Shown here: positions 32,084 through 40,974 of the stretch, piece after piece
Layout of the letters: each line of letters opens with the position of its first letter
Position numbering within the stretch: position 1 is the stretch's first letter
Assembly: GCA_016703325.1 (NCBI GenBank)
Contig: JADJCH010000007.1
Span: 62,001-126,000, forward strand
Direction: 5' to 3'
DNA length: 64,000 nt
From: Burkholderiales bacterium
GTDB lineage: Bacteria > Pseudomonadota > Gammaproteobacteria > Burkholderiales > Burkholderiaceae_C
Translations under genes and position numbers: made by a program
Notes under the pieces: generated by a model
What the model was told of the DNA's origin: nothing
Database searches by the model: none
Seen by the model: the letters and a program-made list of their open reading frames with translations, nothing else

Positions 32084-33855
32084 CCGAGGCGCTCCACCGC
32101 CGCCCACGCCCGCGCCTGCACCCGCACCTGCATGAGGCGCACTGGCCCCCGGGCGTGCCGCAGGATGCCGTGCCGGTGCGCGAGACGCTGCCGCAGCGCC
32201 TGGCCCGCGTCGTCGCCGGGCGGCCGGACAAGGCGGCCATCGTCTACGGCGGCGCCACGCTGACCTACGCCACACTGTGGCGACGCATCGAGGCGCTGGC
32301 CGGCTGGATGTGCGAAAGCGCTGGCGTGCAACCGGGCGACCGTGTGCTGGTGATCGGCCAGAACGCGCCGCAGTGGGTGGTCGCCTGCCAGGCGGTGCTG
32401 CGCGCCGGCGCCGTGGCGCTGCCGGTGAACCCGATGTGCAAGCGCGAGGAGATCGCCTTCCTCGCCGACAACGGCGGCGCGCGGGTGGCGATTGCCGCGC
32501 AGGAGCTGCTGCCGCAGCTGCGCCCCTTGCTGGGCGACGGCAGCGGGCAGGTCGCCCAGGCCGCCGTCTGGTGCTACGCCGAGGCGATCGACGCCGGCTC
32601 GGACGAAGGCCGCACCCTGCCCGACTGGGTGCACGCCGCGCCGGCCGCACTGGGCGATGCGCGGCTGACCGGCTTCGAGGCAGCCATCTCTGAAGGCCTC
32701 GCCCCTCCGCCGCTGCCCGCCGACCCCGACGCGCTGGCGCTGCTGCCCTACACCAGCGGCACCACCGGCCAGCCCAAGGGCTGCCGCCACACACACGCCA
32801 CGCTGCTGGCCTCGCTGACCGCCTCGGCGGCCTGGAAGCCGGTGACATGCGATTCGGTGGTGCTGACCGTCGCCCCGCTCTTCCACATGCTGGGCCTGCA
32901 GAACGGCCAGCACCTGCCGCTGATCCAGGGCGCCACCACGGTGATGCTGCCGCGCTGGGATGCCCGCGCGGCCGGTGCGCTGATGGAGCGCCACCGCGTC
33001 ACCGCCTGGTCGGCCCCGCCGGCGATGGTGCTGGACCTGTTCGCCCACCCGGACACCGCCGGGCGCGACCTCTCCAGCCTGAGCCTGCTCTCCGGCGGCG
33101 GCGCGGCCATGCCCGACGCGGTGGCCGCCATGCTGCGCGAGCGCTACGGCCTGGTCTACCAGGAGGCCTACGGCCTGACCGAAACCGCCTCCTTCCTCCA
33201 CGCCAACCCGCCGCAGCGCTGCAAGCGCCAGTGCCTGGGCGTGCCCACGCAGGGCGTGGACTCGCGCATCGTCGATCCGGTCACGCTCCAGGAACTGCCG
33301 CCCGGCGAGGTGGGCGAGCTGGTCACCCACGCGCCCCAGGTCATGCTGGGCTACTGGCGTGCGCCCGAGGCCGACGCGGCCAGCTTCATCACCCTCGACG
33401 GCCAACGCTTCCTGCGCACCGGCGACCTGGCCTGCATGGACGAGGACGGCTACTTCTTCCTGCGCGACCGGCTCAAGCGGATGATCAACGTGTCGGGCTA
33501 CAAGGTCTGGCCGGCCGAGGTGGAGAGCCTGATGTACGCCCACCCCGCCGTGCACGAGGCCTGCGTGATCGCGCTGCCCGATGCGCAGCAGGGCGAGTCG
33601 GTCAAGGCGCTGCTGGTGCTCAAGCCCGGCGCCGAGGCCACGCTCAGCCCCACCGACGTCATCGCCTGGTGCCGCGAGCACATGGCTGTCTACAAGGCGC
33701 CGCGCCAGGTCGAGTTCGTCGCCAGCCTGCCCAAGTCCGGCACCGGCAAGATCCTCTGGCGCGAGCTGCAGGACGCGCACACCCACGCTGCCGCCGCTGC
33801 CGGTGCGGCGGCCCACCGCTCCTCCCCCACCGTCACCCCGGAGAACGCCCCATGA
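32080..33855 (+). CDS. Acyl-CoA synthetase (second)
   Basis: 591 residues. P-loop YTSGTTGQPKG (224-234), VAPLFHMLGLQNG, EAYGLTETASFLHANPP, TGDLACMDEDGYFFLRDRLKRMINVSGYKVWPAEVE and the catalytic Lys in LPKSGTGKILWREL. A His- and Pro-rich start (RRPRPRLHPHLHEAHW) and an Ala-rich tail flank the enzyme. It is longer than the first ligase and probably prefers another acid. ATGA overlaps link it to the dehydrogenase and the crotonase. Confidence 0.92.
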   Translation: MTEALHRRPRPRLHPHLHEAHWPPGVPQDAVPVRETLPQRLARVVAGRPDKAAIVYGGATLTYATLWRRIEALAGWMCESAGVQPGDRVLVIGQNAPQWVVACQAVLRAGAVALPVNPMCKREEIAFLADNGGARVAIAAQELLPQLRPLLGDGSGQVAQAAVWCYAEAIDAGSDEGRTLPDWVHAAPAALGDARLTGFEAAISEGLAPPPLPADPDALALLPYTSGTTGQPKGCRHTHATLLASLTASAAWKPVTCDSVVLTVAPLFHMLGLQNGQHLPLIQGATTVMLPRWDARAAGALMERHRVTAWSAPPAMVLDLFAHPDTAGRDLSSLSLLSGGGAAMPDAVAAMLRERYGLVYQEAYGLTETASFLHANPPQRCKRQCLGVPTQGVDSRIVDPVTLQELPPGEVGELVTHAPQVMLGYWRAPEADAASFITLDGQRFLRTGDLACMDEDGYFFLRDRLKRMINVSGYKVWPAEVESLMYAHPAVHEACVIALPDAQQGESVKALLVLKPGAEATLSPTDVIAWCREHMAVYKAPRQVEFVASLPKSGTGKILWRELQDAHTHAAAAAGAAAHRSSPTVTPENAP

Positions 33856-34748
33856 GTGCGGACCCCACCCCTGCCCAAGGCGACGCGGTGCGCGCCGAAC
33901 GCCACGGCGCCACGCTGCTGCTGACGCTGTCGCGCCCCGCCACCCGCAATGCCTTCACGCCCGAGATCCGCGAGGGCCTGGCCGCCGGCATCGCCCGGGT
34001 GCGTGCCGACGCGTCGATCCGCGCGCTGGTGATCACCGGCAGCGGCGGCCACTTCTGCGCCGGCGGCGACCTGCGCGGCATCGCCGCGGCCACCCGCGAC
34101 CCGGCCACGGACGGCGCCACCTGGCGCGCGCGCATGCAGGGCACGCAGCGCTGGATCCACGATCTGCTGACGCTGGACCGCCCGGTCATCGCCGCAGTGG
34201 ACGGCGCGGCCTACGGCGCCGGCTTCAGCCTGGCGCTGGCGGCCGACGTCGTGCTGGCCACGCCGGCCGCGCGTTTCTGCCTGTCCTTCATGAAGCTGGG
34301 GCTGGTGCCGGACTGCGGCGCCTTCCACACCCTGCCGCGGGTGGTAGGCGCGCAGCGCGCCAAGGAGCTGATGCTCTCGGCCCGCGAGGTGGACGCCGCC
34401 GAGGCCAGGGCGCTGGGCATCGCGATGGAGCTGCACGCCGCCGACGCGCTGCTGCCCCGGGCACTGGCCCTTGCGGCGAGCTTCTCGACCGCCTCGCCGC
34501 TGGCGGTGAGCCTGGTCAAGCGTGCGATGGACGACCCGGGCGCGCTGGCCGCGCTGCTCGACGCCGAAGCCAATGCCCAGGCGCTGGCGTTCGGCAGCGC
34601 GTATTTCAAGGACGCGGTGCAGGGCTTCCTCGACAAGCAGCCTCCGCCGTTCACCTGGCCCACCCCCGTTGCGGCTCACGCCGCTCCCCCTCAAGGGGGC
34701 GACGCCAGTGGCCCGGCCCAGCCGGCTCCACGGCGTCCGCTGGCCTGA
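33852..34748 (+). CDS. Crotonase-family enoyl-CoA hydratase/isomerase, tail from a repeat
   Basis: 298 residues. Oxyanion-hole segments GSGGHFCAGGDLRG and DGAAYGAGFSLALAADVV are present. The Glu of true hydratases is not seen; the text LGLVPDCGAFHTLPRVVG has Asp, as in PaaG-type isomerases, so isomerisation is a good alternative. The last about 28 residues (from VAAHAAPPQGG) are encoded by an intergenic repeat element, which also supplies the stop, so the ancestral end was probably near FTWP. Confidence 0.87.
   Translation: MSADPTPAQGDAVRAERHGATLLLTLSRPATRNAFTPEIREGLAAGIARVRADASIRALVITGSGGHFCAGGDLRGIAAATRDPATDGATWRARMQGTQRWIHDLLTLDRPVIAAVDGAAYGAGFSLALAADVVLATPAARFCLSFMKLGLVPDCGAFHTLPRVVGAQRAKELMLSAREVDAAEARALGIAMELHAADALLPRALALAASFSTASPLAVSLVKRAMDDPGALAALLDAEANAQALAFGSAYFKDAVQGFLDKQPPPFTWPTPVAAHAAPPQGGDASGPAQPAPRRPLA
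34669..34748 (+). repeat. Interspersed palindromic element read through by the crotonase gene
   Basis: An 80-bp element with the core CCCCCTCAAGGGGG (34686-34699, perfect stem) and an outer GC-rich part (CCAGTGG... CCGCTGG). Sequences of this kind are common between genes in Comamonadaceae-type genomes. A shorter relative (CCCCCAAGGGG core) stands at 9953-9967. Here it lies inside the coding frame. Confidence 0.55.
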
Positions 34749-34772
34749 ATTCAACACTGCGGAGACACATCC

Positions 34773-35684
34773 ATGCATCTGCTCGACAACAAGGTCGTCC
34801 TCGTCACCGGCGCCGGTGGCGGCATCGGCCGGGACATCGCCCTGGCCATGGCGCGCGAGGGCGCGCAGGTGGTCGTCAACGACATCGGCGCCTCGGTGGC
34901 CGGCGAGGGCAACGACGCCGGACCGGCCCAGCGCGTGGTCGACGAGATCCGCGCGGCCGGCGGCCAGGCCGTGGCCAACACCGACAGCGTCAGCGAGGCG
35001 GCCAGCGCCGCGCGCATCGTCACCACCGCGCTGGACACGTTCGGCCGCCTCGACGTGGTGGTCAACAACGCCGGCATCCTGCGCGACCGCTTCTTCCACA
35101 AGATGAGCGCCGAGGAGTTCGACGCCGTCATCAAGGTGCACCTCTACGGCACCTTCCACGTCAGCCGCGCGGCTGCGCCGCACTTCAAGGAGCAGCAGTC
35201 GGGCGCCTACGTGCACATGACCAGCACCAGCGGGCTGATCGGCAACCTCGGTCAGGCCAACTATGCGGCGGCCAAGCTGGGCATTGCGGCGCTGTCCAAA
35301 TCCATCGCGCTGGACATGCAGAAGTTCGGCGTGCGCAGCAACTGCATCTCGCCCTTTGCCTGGAGCCGCATGATCGGCTCCATCCCCACCGAGACGCCCG
35401 AGGAGCAGGCCCGCGTCGACCGCCTCAAGCAGATGACCCCGGCCAAGATCGCGCCTCTGGCCGTGGCGCTGGCCAGCGACCGCTCGGTGCAGGTGAACGG
35501 CCAGATCTTCGCGGTGCGCAACAACGAGATCTTCCTGATGAGCCAGCCGCGCCCCGTGCGCTCGGTGCACCGCAGCGAGGGCTGGAGCCCCGAGTCCGTG
35601 CTGGCGCAGGCGCTGCCGGCACTGCAGGCCAGCTTCTTCGACCTGGAACGCTCGGGCGACGTGTTCTGCTGGGATCCGGTATGA
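34773..35684 (+). CDS. SDR oxidoreductase, MFE-2-like
   Basis: 303 residues. VVLVTGAGGGIGRDIALAMARE, NDIGASVAGEGNDAGPAQRVVDEI (the long linker typical of peroxisomal MFE-2 dehydrogenase domains), VVNNAGILRDRFFHKM, the Ser-Tyr-Lys set in MTSTSGLIGNLGQANYAAAK. A C-terminal region RSEGWSPESVLAQALPALQ is shared with such proteins. Likely 3-hydroxyacyl-CoA dehydrogenase. ATGA overlap to the OB-fold gene. Confidence 0.9.
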   Translation: MHLLDNKVVLVTGAGGGIGRDIALAMAREGAQVVVNDIGASVAGEGNDAGPAQRVVDEIRAAGGQAVANTDSVSEAASAARIVTTALDTFGRLDVVVNNAGILRDRFFHKMSAEEFDAVIKVHLYGTFHVSRAAAPHFKEQQSGAYVHMTSTSGLIGNLGQANYAAAKLGIAALSKSIALDMQKFGVRSNCISPFAWSRMIGSIPTETPEEQARVDRLKQMTPAKIAPLAVALASDRSVQVNGQIFAVRNNEIFLMSQPRPVRSVHRSEGWSPESVLAQALPALQASFFDLERSGDVFCWDPV

Positions 35685-36076
35685 GCGAAGCGCAACCCCA
35701 GGCCTTCTACCAGGCCGAACTCGACGCCGGCCGCTGGCGGATTCAACGCTGCGGCGGCTGTGGCCGGCATGTGTTCTTCCCCCGCGTGGGCTGCCCGCAC
35801 TGCGGTGATGCGGCGCTGGACTGGGTCGCGCCCAGCGGCCTGGGCACGGTCTACGCGGTGACCACGCTGCGGCGCAAGCCGGCCGAGGGCGGCGACCTCA
35901 ACGTCAGCCTGGTCGACCTGGACGAGGGCGTCCGGATGATGAGCCGCATCGCCAACCAGGCGCCCGCCGCGGTGCGCATCGGCCAGCGCGTGCAGGCCCG
36001 CGTCGAGACGAAGGACAGCCAGGGGCTGGTGGTGTTCGATGTGATCGACGCCCGCCCCACGGAGGGCCCGGCATGA
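35681..36076 (+). CDS. Zinc-ribbon OB-fold protein (DUF35)
   Basis: 131 residues. Zinc ribbon CGGCGRHVFFPRVGCPHCG (C22-C40 area) followed by an OB fold (GLGTVYAVTTLRR, MMSRIAN, IGQRVQARVE). DUF35 proteins bind SCP2-type thiolases and are needed for their activity or for aldol cleavage in steroid side-chain degradation (Ltp2-ChsH2). It overlaps the thiolase gene by 4 bases, which supports such a complex. Confidence 0.9.
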   Translation: MSEAQPQAFYQAELDAGRWRIQRCGGCGRHVFFPRVGCPHCGDAALDWVAPSGLGTVYAVTTLRRKPAEGGDLNVSLVDLDEGVRMMSRIANQAPAAVRIGQRVQARVETKDSQGLVVFDVIDARPTEGPA

Positions 36077-37269
36077 ACGGCATGAACGACCTGCGCGCCC
36101 TGCGGGGTCAGGCCGCCATCGTCGGCGCAGCCACCTACGGCTGCGGCGAATGCCCCGGCCACAGCGACCTCGAACTGCTGGCCCACGCCGCCCATGCCGC
36201 GGTGGCCGATGCCGGGCTGACGATGGCCGACATCGACGGCATCGCCACCGCCAGCGCCAGCGCGGTGATGTGGTCGCTGCCGGTGATCGAGTACCTGGGG
36301 CTGAACCCACGGTACATCGACGCCACCATGCTCGGCGGCAGCAGCTTCATCGCCCACCTGCTGCCGGCCATCCAGGCGCTGCAGGCCGGGCGCTGCCGCG
36401 CCGTGCTGGTCTGCTACGGCAGCGCGCAGCGCAGTGCCACCTTCGGCCGTAAAGAGATCGTCCACCTGCGCCGCTTCCTCGACCCGCAGCCCTACGAGCA
36501 TCCCTATGAGCCGGCGCTGCCGGTGTCGGCCTATGCGCTGGCCGCCTCGCGCCACCTGCATGAGTTCGGCACCACGCGCGAGCAGCTGGCCGACGTGGCG
36601 GTGGCTGCCCGCGCCTGGGCCCGGCTGAACCCCGAGGCCTACCAACGTGGCCCCCTGAGCCGCGAGGACGTGATGGCCGCACGCATGATCAGCGACCCGC
36701 TGACCGTACGCGACTGCTGCCTGGTCACCGACGGGGCCGGCGCCTTCGTGCTGATGCGTGCCAACGAGGCCAAGGCTCGCGCCAAGGACCGCCCGAAGCC
36801 GCCCGTCTACGTGCTGGGCAGCGCCACCGCGGTGTGGAACCGCCAGATCTCCTCAATGCCGGGCCTGACGGTGACCGCGGCCAAGCAGTCCGGCGCCGAG
36901 GCCTTCGGGATGGCGGGGCTGACACCGGCCGAGGTCGACGTGGTGCAGCTCTACGACGCCTTCACGATCAACACCATCCTCTTCCTGGAGGACCTGGGCT
37001 TCTGCCCCAAGGGCGAGGGCGGGCGCTTCGTCGCCGACGGCGCCATCGCCCCGGGCGGGCGCCTGCCGGTCAACACCAACGGCGGCGGGCTGTCGGCCGT
37101 GCACCCGGGCATGTACGGCATCTTCGCCGTCATCGAGGCGGTGCGGCAGCTGCGCGGCGAGTGCGGCGAACGCCAGATCGCCGGCGCCACCACCGCGCTG
37201 GCGCATGGCAACGGCGGCATGTTGTCCAGCCAGGCGACGGCGCTGCTGGGCACGGAGGCAGCGCTGTGA
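36073..37269 (+). CDS. SCP2-type thiolase (second), DUF35 partner
   Basis: 398 residues (a start at 36082 is also possible). GQAAIVGAATYGCGECPG opens the fold. The usual nucleophile-Cys area reads DATMLGGSSFIAHLLPAI and lacks a Cys, as in Ltp2-like aldolases. Further motifs are VDVVQLYDAFTINTILFLEDLGFC, VNTNGGGLSAVHPGMYG and TTALAHGNGGMLSSQ. With the DUF35 gene it may form a retro-aldolase rather than a true thiolase. Confidence 0.87.
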   Translation: MNGMNDLRALRGQAAIVGAATYGCGECPGHSDLELLAHAAHAAVADAGLTMADIDGIATASASAVMWSLPVIEYLGLNPRYIDATMLGGSSFIAHLLPAIQALQAGRCRAVLVCYGSAQRSATFGRKEIVHLRRFLDPQPYEHPYEPALPVSAYALAASRHLHEFGTTREQLADVAVAARAWARLNPEAYQRGPLSREDVMAARMISDPLTVRDCCLVTDGAGAFVLMRANEAKARAKDRPKPPVYVLGSATAVWNRQISSMPGLTVTAAKQSGAEAFGMAGLTPAEVDVVQLYDAFTINTILFLEDLGFCPKGEGGRFVADGAIAPGGRLPVNTNGGGLSAVHPGMYGIFAVIEAVRQLRGECGERQIAGATTALAHGNGGMLSSQATALLGTEAAL

Positions 37270-37300
37270 ATCGACCCCTGTCTTCCTGGAAACACCTCCC

Positions 37301-38467
37301 ATGATCCGCGACACCGAAACCCTGAACGTCCTGCTCGACGCCGTGAACCGCTTCGTGCGCGAGGCACTCGTGCCCGCCGAGGCCGAGGTGGCCGAGACCG
37401 ACGAGATCCCCGAGCGCATCGTGCGCGGCATGAAGGACCTCGGCCTGTTCGGCCTGACCGTGCCGGAGGCCTACGGCGGCCTGGGCCTGACGATGGAGGA
37501 GGAGGTGCTGGTGATGCTGGCGATGGGCCAGACCTCGCCGGCCTTCCGCTCGCTCTTCGGCACCACGGTGGGCATCGGCTCGCAGGGGATCCTGCTGGAC
37601 GGCACGGAGGCGCAGAAGGCCGCCTACCTGCCGCGCCTGGCCACCGGCGAGCTGATCGCCTCCTTCGCGCTGACCGAGCCGGAAGCCGGCAGCGATGCCG
37701 CCAGCCTGCGCACCACCGCCATCCGAGGCACGGACGCCCAGGGCGACCACTACATCGTCAACGGCAGCAAACGCTTCATCACCAACGCCCCGCAGGCCGG
37801 CCTCTTCACCCTGATGGCGCGCACCAACCCGGCCGACAAGGGCGCCGGCGGCGTCAGCGCCTTCATCGTCGAGGCCAACACGCCGGGCATCACCATCGGG
37901 CCGCGCGACCGGAAGATGGGCCAGCGCGGCGCGCACACCGCCGACGTGATCTTCGAGAACTGCCGCGTGCCGGCCGGCCAGATCATCGGGGGACGCGAGG
38001 GCCAGGGCTTCAAGACCGCGATGAAGGTGCTGGAGAAGGGGCGCATCCACATCGCCGCGATCTGCGTGGGCGTGGCCGAGCGCATGCAGCGCGACGCGCT
38101 GAACTACGCAGTGCAGCGCCGCCAGTTCGGCCAGCCCATCGCCGAGTTCCAGCTGGTGCAGGCCATGCTGGCCGACAGCCAGGCCGAGATCTACGCGGCC
38201 CGGTCCATGGTGATCGACGCTGCGCGCAAGCGTGACGACGGTCAGAACGTCGCCACCGAGGCGAGCTGCTGCAAGCTCTTCGCCAGCGAGATGTGCGGCC
38301 GCGTGGCCGACCGCGCGGTGCAGATCTTCGGCGGCTCGGGCTATGTGGCCGACCACGGCATCGAGCGCTTCTACCGCGACGTGCGGCTGTTCCGCCTCTA
38401 CGAGGGCACGACGCAGATCCAGCAGATCGTCATCGCCCGCAACCTGATCCGCGAGGCCACTCGCTGA
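37301..38467 (+). CDS. Acyl-CoA dehydrogenase (third)
   Basis: 388 residues. FGLTVPEAYGGLGLTMEEE, ALTEPEAGSDAASLRT, VNGSKRFITNAPQAGLF, VQIFGGSGYVADHGIERFYRD and LFRLYEGTTQIQQIVIARNL. The catalytic Glu of the YEGT loop is present, unlike in the other two dehydrogenases of the window. Starts 31 bases after the thiolase. Last enzyme gene of the operon before the Bug receptor. Confidence 0.92.
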   Translation: MIRDTETLNVLLDAVNRFVREALVPAEAEVAETDEIPERIVRGMKDLGLFGLTVPEAYGGLGLTMEEEVLVMLAMGQTSPAFRSLFGTTVGIGSQGILLDGTEAQKAAYLPRLATGELIASFALTEPEAGSDAASLRTTAIRGTDAQGDHYIVNGSKRFITNAPQAGLFTLMARTNPADKGAGGVSAFIVEANTPGITIGPRDRKMGQRGAHTADVIFENCRVPAGQIIGGREGQGFKTAMKVLEKGRIHIAAICVGVAERMQRDALNYAVQRRQFGQPIAEFQLVQAMLADSQAEIYAARSMVIDAARKRDDGQNVATEASCCKLFASEMCGRVADRAVQIFGGSGYVADHGIERFYRDVRLFRLYEGTTQIQQIVIARNLIREATR

Positions 38468-38527
38468 CCACCCGCCGGGCGCCGCACTGCTGCAGCCCCA
38501 TTCCAGATCACCACGAAGGAGACAAAG

Positions 38528-39514
38528 ATGAGCCTCACAACATCCCGCCGCCATGCCCTGGCCGCCGCCGCCGCCACCCTGGGCGCCGCCCTGCTGGGCG
38601 GCCCGGCGCTCGCGCAGGCGACCTACCCCAGCCAGCCACTCAAGCTGATCGTGCCCTACCCGGCAGGCGGTGCCACCGACACGCTGGCGCGCACCCTGGG
38701 CGCCAAGCTGCAGGAGGCCTGGGGACAGAACGTGCTGGTCGAGAACCGCGCCGGCGCCGGTGGCACGCTGGGCAACAACCTGGTGGCCAAGGCGGCACCC
38801 GACGGCCACACGGTGTTGATCGCCATCACCGCGCTGATCCAGCAGCCTTCGCTGATGGAGAAGCTGCCCTACGACCCGATCAAGGACCTGGCCCCGGTGA
38901 CCATGATCGCGCGCAGCCCCAGCATGCTGGCGGTGCCGCTGAGCTCGCCGGCCAGGACGTTGAAGGACTTCGTGGCGATGGTCAAGGCCGAGCCCGGCAA
39001 ACACAACATCGGCAACTACGGCACCGGCACCTCTTCGCACATCCAGGCCGCCCTGCTGAACCAGCAGGCCGGGCTGGACCTGGTGTACGTGCCCTTCCAG
39101 GGTGCGGCCCCGTTGGTCACCAACCTGGTGGGCGGCCAGCTGACCTCGGCGTTTGTGGACAGCGCTTCGGCGCGTGCCCAACTCGCCAACATGCGCCCGC
39201 TGGCCGTCACCGGCAGCGCCCGCATGCCCGGCCTGCCGGACGTGCCCTCCTTCCAGGAGCTGGGCTACCACTCCTTCGACCCCTATGGCTGGTTCGGCGT
39301 GTTCCTGCCCGCTGCCACACCGGCGCCGGTGGTGGCCAGGGTGTCCGAGGAGGTCAACCGCATCCTGCGCCTGCCCGACGTCACCGCCCGCATCGAAGGC
39401 CTGGGCCTGCAGGTGGGCGGCGGCAAGCCGGAGGAGTTCGGCAAGATCGTGCGCAACGACGCCGGGCTGTACGCTCGGATCATCAAGGAGGCCAACATCC
39501 GACTGGCACCGTAA
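38528..39514 (+). CDS. Bug-family receptor at the end of the catabolic operon
   Basis: 328 residues. Signal TSRRHALAAAAATLGAALLGG ending ALAQA. VPYPAGGATDTLARTLGAKLQE, VENRAGAGGTLGNNLVAKAAP, YGTGTSSHIQAALLNQQ and YVPFQGAAPLVTNLVGGQ. It follows the acyl-CoA dehydrogenase after 60 bases with a GAAGGAGA ribosome site. It probably binds the acid degraded by the operon, delivering it to a TctAB permease encoded elsewhere. Confidence 0.93.
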   Translation: MSLTTSRRHALAAAAATLGAALLGGPALAQATYPSQPLKLIVPYPAGGATDTLARTLGAKLQEAWGQNVLVENRAGAGGTLGNNLVAKAAPDGHTVLIAITALIQQPSLMEKLPYDPIKDLAPVTMIARSPSMLAVPLSSPARTLKDFVAMVKAEPGKHNIGNYGTGTSSHIQAALLNQQAGLDLVYVPFQGAAPLVTNLVGGQLTSAFVDSASARAQLANMRPLAVTGSARMPGLPDVPSFQELGYHSFDPYGWFGVFLPAATPAPVVARVSEEVNRILRLPDVTARIEGLGLQVGGGKPEEFGKIVRNDAGLYARIIKEANIRLAP

Positions 39515-39661
39515 CCCGGGCCATGCAGCGGGCTGCGCGTTCCGATTCGGCCTGCTGGAGGTGACGGCCGCGGACATGGCGCTGATCGAGGCAGCGATGC
39601 GGGCGAGCTGAGCGATGCAGCCGGCAGCGGAGGCTGCGCCCGCCTGAGGCCCTGAACGGAC

Positions 39662-40102
39662 TCAGCGAGCGCTTGCCGGCGGCTCGCCTCCAGCGACGGC
39701 GCCCAGCGCCACGGCGTGGGCCCAGCTGTCGGCGCGGTGCCGGAAACGGCAGACCTTGCCGGCCGCGTCGAAGTGCCAGAGGTGCACCTCATCGTCCTCC
39801 ACCACCGTCCGCCCGGTGGCGCGCACCGTGGCCTCCAGGTCGATGAGCGCCACCACCAACGGCCCGTCGGCCAGCAGCTTGTGCGGCACGAAGCGGGAGA
39901 ACTCCAGGGCCGTCAGCGCCTCGAAGAAGCCGATCACCGCATCGCGGCCGCGGCGCGGCTGAAGCCAGGGCACCGGCGCGGGCGACGGGCCGCGTTCGCC
40001 ATACTCCCACTGCACATCCTCGGCCAGACAGGCGAGGATGGCGGGCACATCGCCACGGCCGAAGGCTGCGTACATGTGTTGGACGGTTTCCAGGGGTGTC
40101 AT
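39662..40102 (-). CDS. SnoaL-like / NTF2-fold protein
   Basis: 146 residues from MTPLETVQHMYAAFGRGDVPAIL, the opening of SnoaL-like small-molecule-binding proteins, with LAEDVQWEYGERG, GRDAVIGFFEALTAL and VEDDEVHLWHFDAAGKVCRFRHRAD. The frame extends upstream without likeness. Possible roles range from isomerase to ligand carrier; none can be fixed. Single gene, divergent from the sigma factor gene. Confidence 0.82.
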   Translation of the reverse strand: MTPLETVQHMYAAFGRGDVPAILACLAEDVQWEYGERGPSPAPVPWLQPRRGRDAVIGFFEALTALEFSRFVPHKLLADGPLVVALIDLEATVRATGRTVVEDDEVHLWHFDAAGKVCRFRHRADSWAHAVALGAVAGGEPPASAR

Positions 40103-40362
40103 GGGAAGCTCCGGTTGCACAGGAAGAAGCGCGCACTGGGGTCGGGAAGGCTGGGCTGCGGCCCACCGTCCAGGCCGACTGGGCCTTGGGTGTACGCAGG
40201 GCCACCCCGGCCCGGATGCAGACAAACCCTCCGGACAATCCCTGGGTTCCCCGATGCATCCATTCAATCCCCTGCCGCGTAGACCCAGCATCCGGCCGGC
40301 ACGGCCCATCGGGTCGGCCTGACCCGTTTCTGCACATCCCCGTTCACGCAGGTGCCCCGTTC

Positions 40363-40974
40363 ATGTGCCCTGTCCCGCCCAGTCCCCCTTCTTCACTGGA
40401 GAGCCCATCACTGGAGCGACTGCAACGCGACCAGCGGCTGGTGGCGCTGCTGGGCGGAGCGGCACGCGGCCATGCGGACGACTTCGAGACCTTCTATGAC
40501 CTGACCATCGGCCACGCCCGGGCGCTGGCCCGGCGCATCGTGCAGGGCGCCGACCTGGACGATGCCCTGGCCGACGCCTACCTGGACGCCTGGCGGCGCC
40601 TGGCCCAGTACGACCCCACCCGCGGCACGCCGCTGGCCTGGTTGCTCAGCATCGTGCACAGCAGGGCGCTGGACCTCTGCCGACGTCGCCACCCACACCT
40701 GGAGTCCTTCGAGGCCCAGTCTGACGGCATCGAGACGGCGGACGACCGACCCGACCCCAGCGACCGCCTCTGGCAACTGCAGGCCGGCCGGCGCCTGGCA
40801 GTGGCCCTGGCCGGCCTGTCCGCCCAGGAGCGCTGGCTGCTCGGGCTGGCCTACTTCCGCGACGCGTCCCACGCGGCCATCGCCGAGACCACCGGCCTGC
40901 CCTTGGGCACCGTCAAGTCCTCCATCCTCCGCGCGCAGGCCAAACTGCGCCTGCAGCTCCAGCCCGTCACCTGA
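40363..40974 (+). CDS. ECF-family RNA polymerase sigma factor
   Basis: 203 residues. Region 2 reads FETFYDLTIGHARALARRIVQ and DDALADAYLDAWRRLAQYDPTRGTPLAWLLSIVHSRALDLCRRR. Region 4 reads LAVALAGLSAQERWLLGLAYFRDASHAAIAETTGLPLGTVKSSILRAQAKLR. The next gene is a cupin anti-sigma factor overlapping by one base (TGATG), the arrangement of ChrR-controlled and related sigma factors answering singlet oxygen or other chemical stress. Confidence 0.9.
   Translation: MCPVPPSPPSSLESPSLERLQRDQRLVALLGGAARGHADDFETFYDLTIGHARALARRIVQGADLDDALADAYLDAWRRLAQYDPTRGTPLAWLLSIVHSRALDLCRRRHPHLESFEAQSDGIETADDRPDPSDRLWQLQAGRRLAVALAGLSAQERWLLGLAYFRDASHAAIAETTGLPLGTVKSSILRAQAKLRLQLQPVT

Noticed and set aside
30881..32848. 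Open frame of 655 codons opposite the acyl-CoA dehydrogenase and ligase
   Set aside because: Arg/Pro/Ala-rich antisense frame without motifs.
39525..39611. Short open stretch ending LLEVTAADMALIEAAMRAS
   Set aside because: Looks protein-like but is too short and without a start or family; not reported as a gene.
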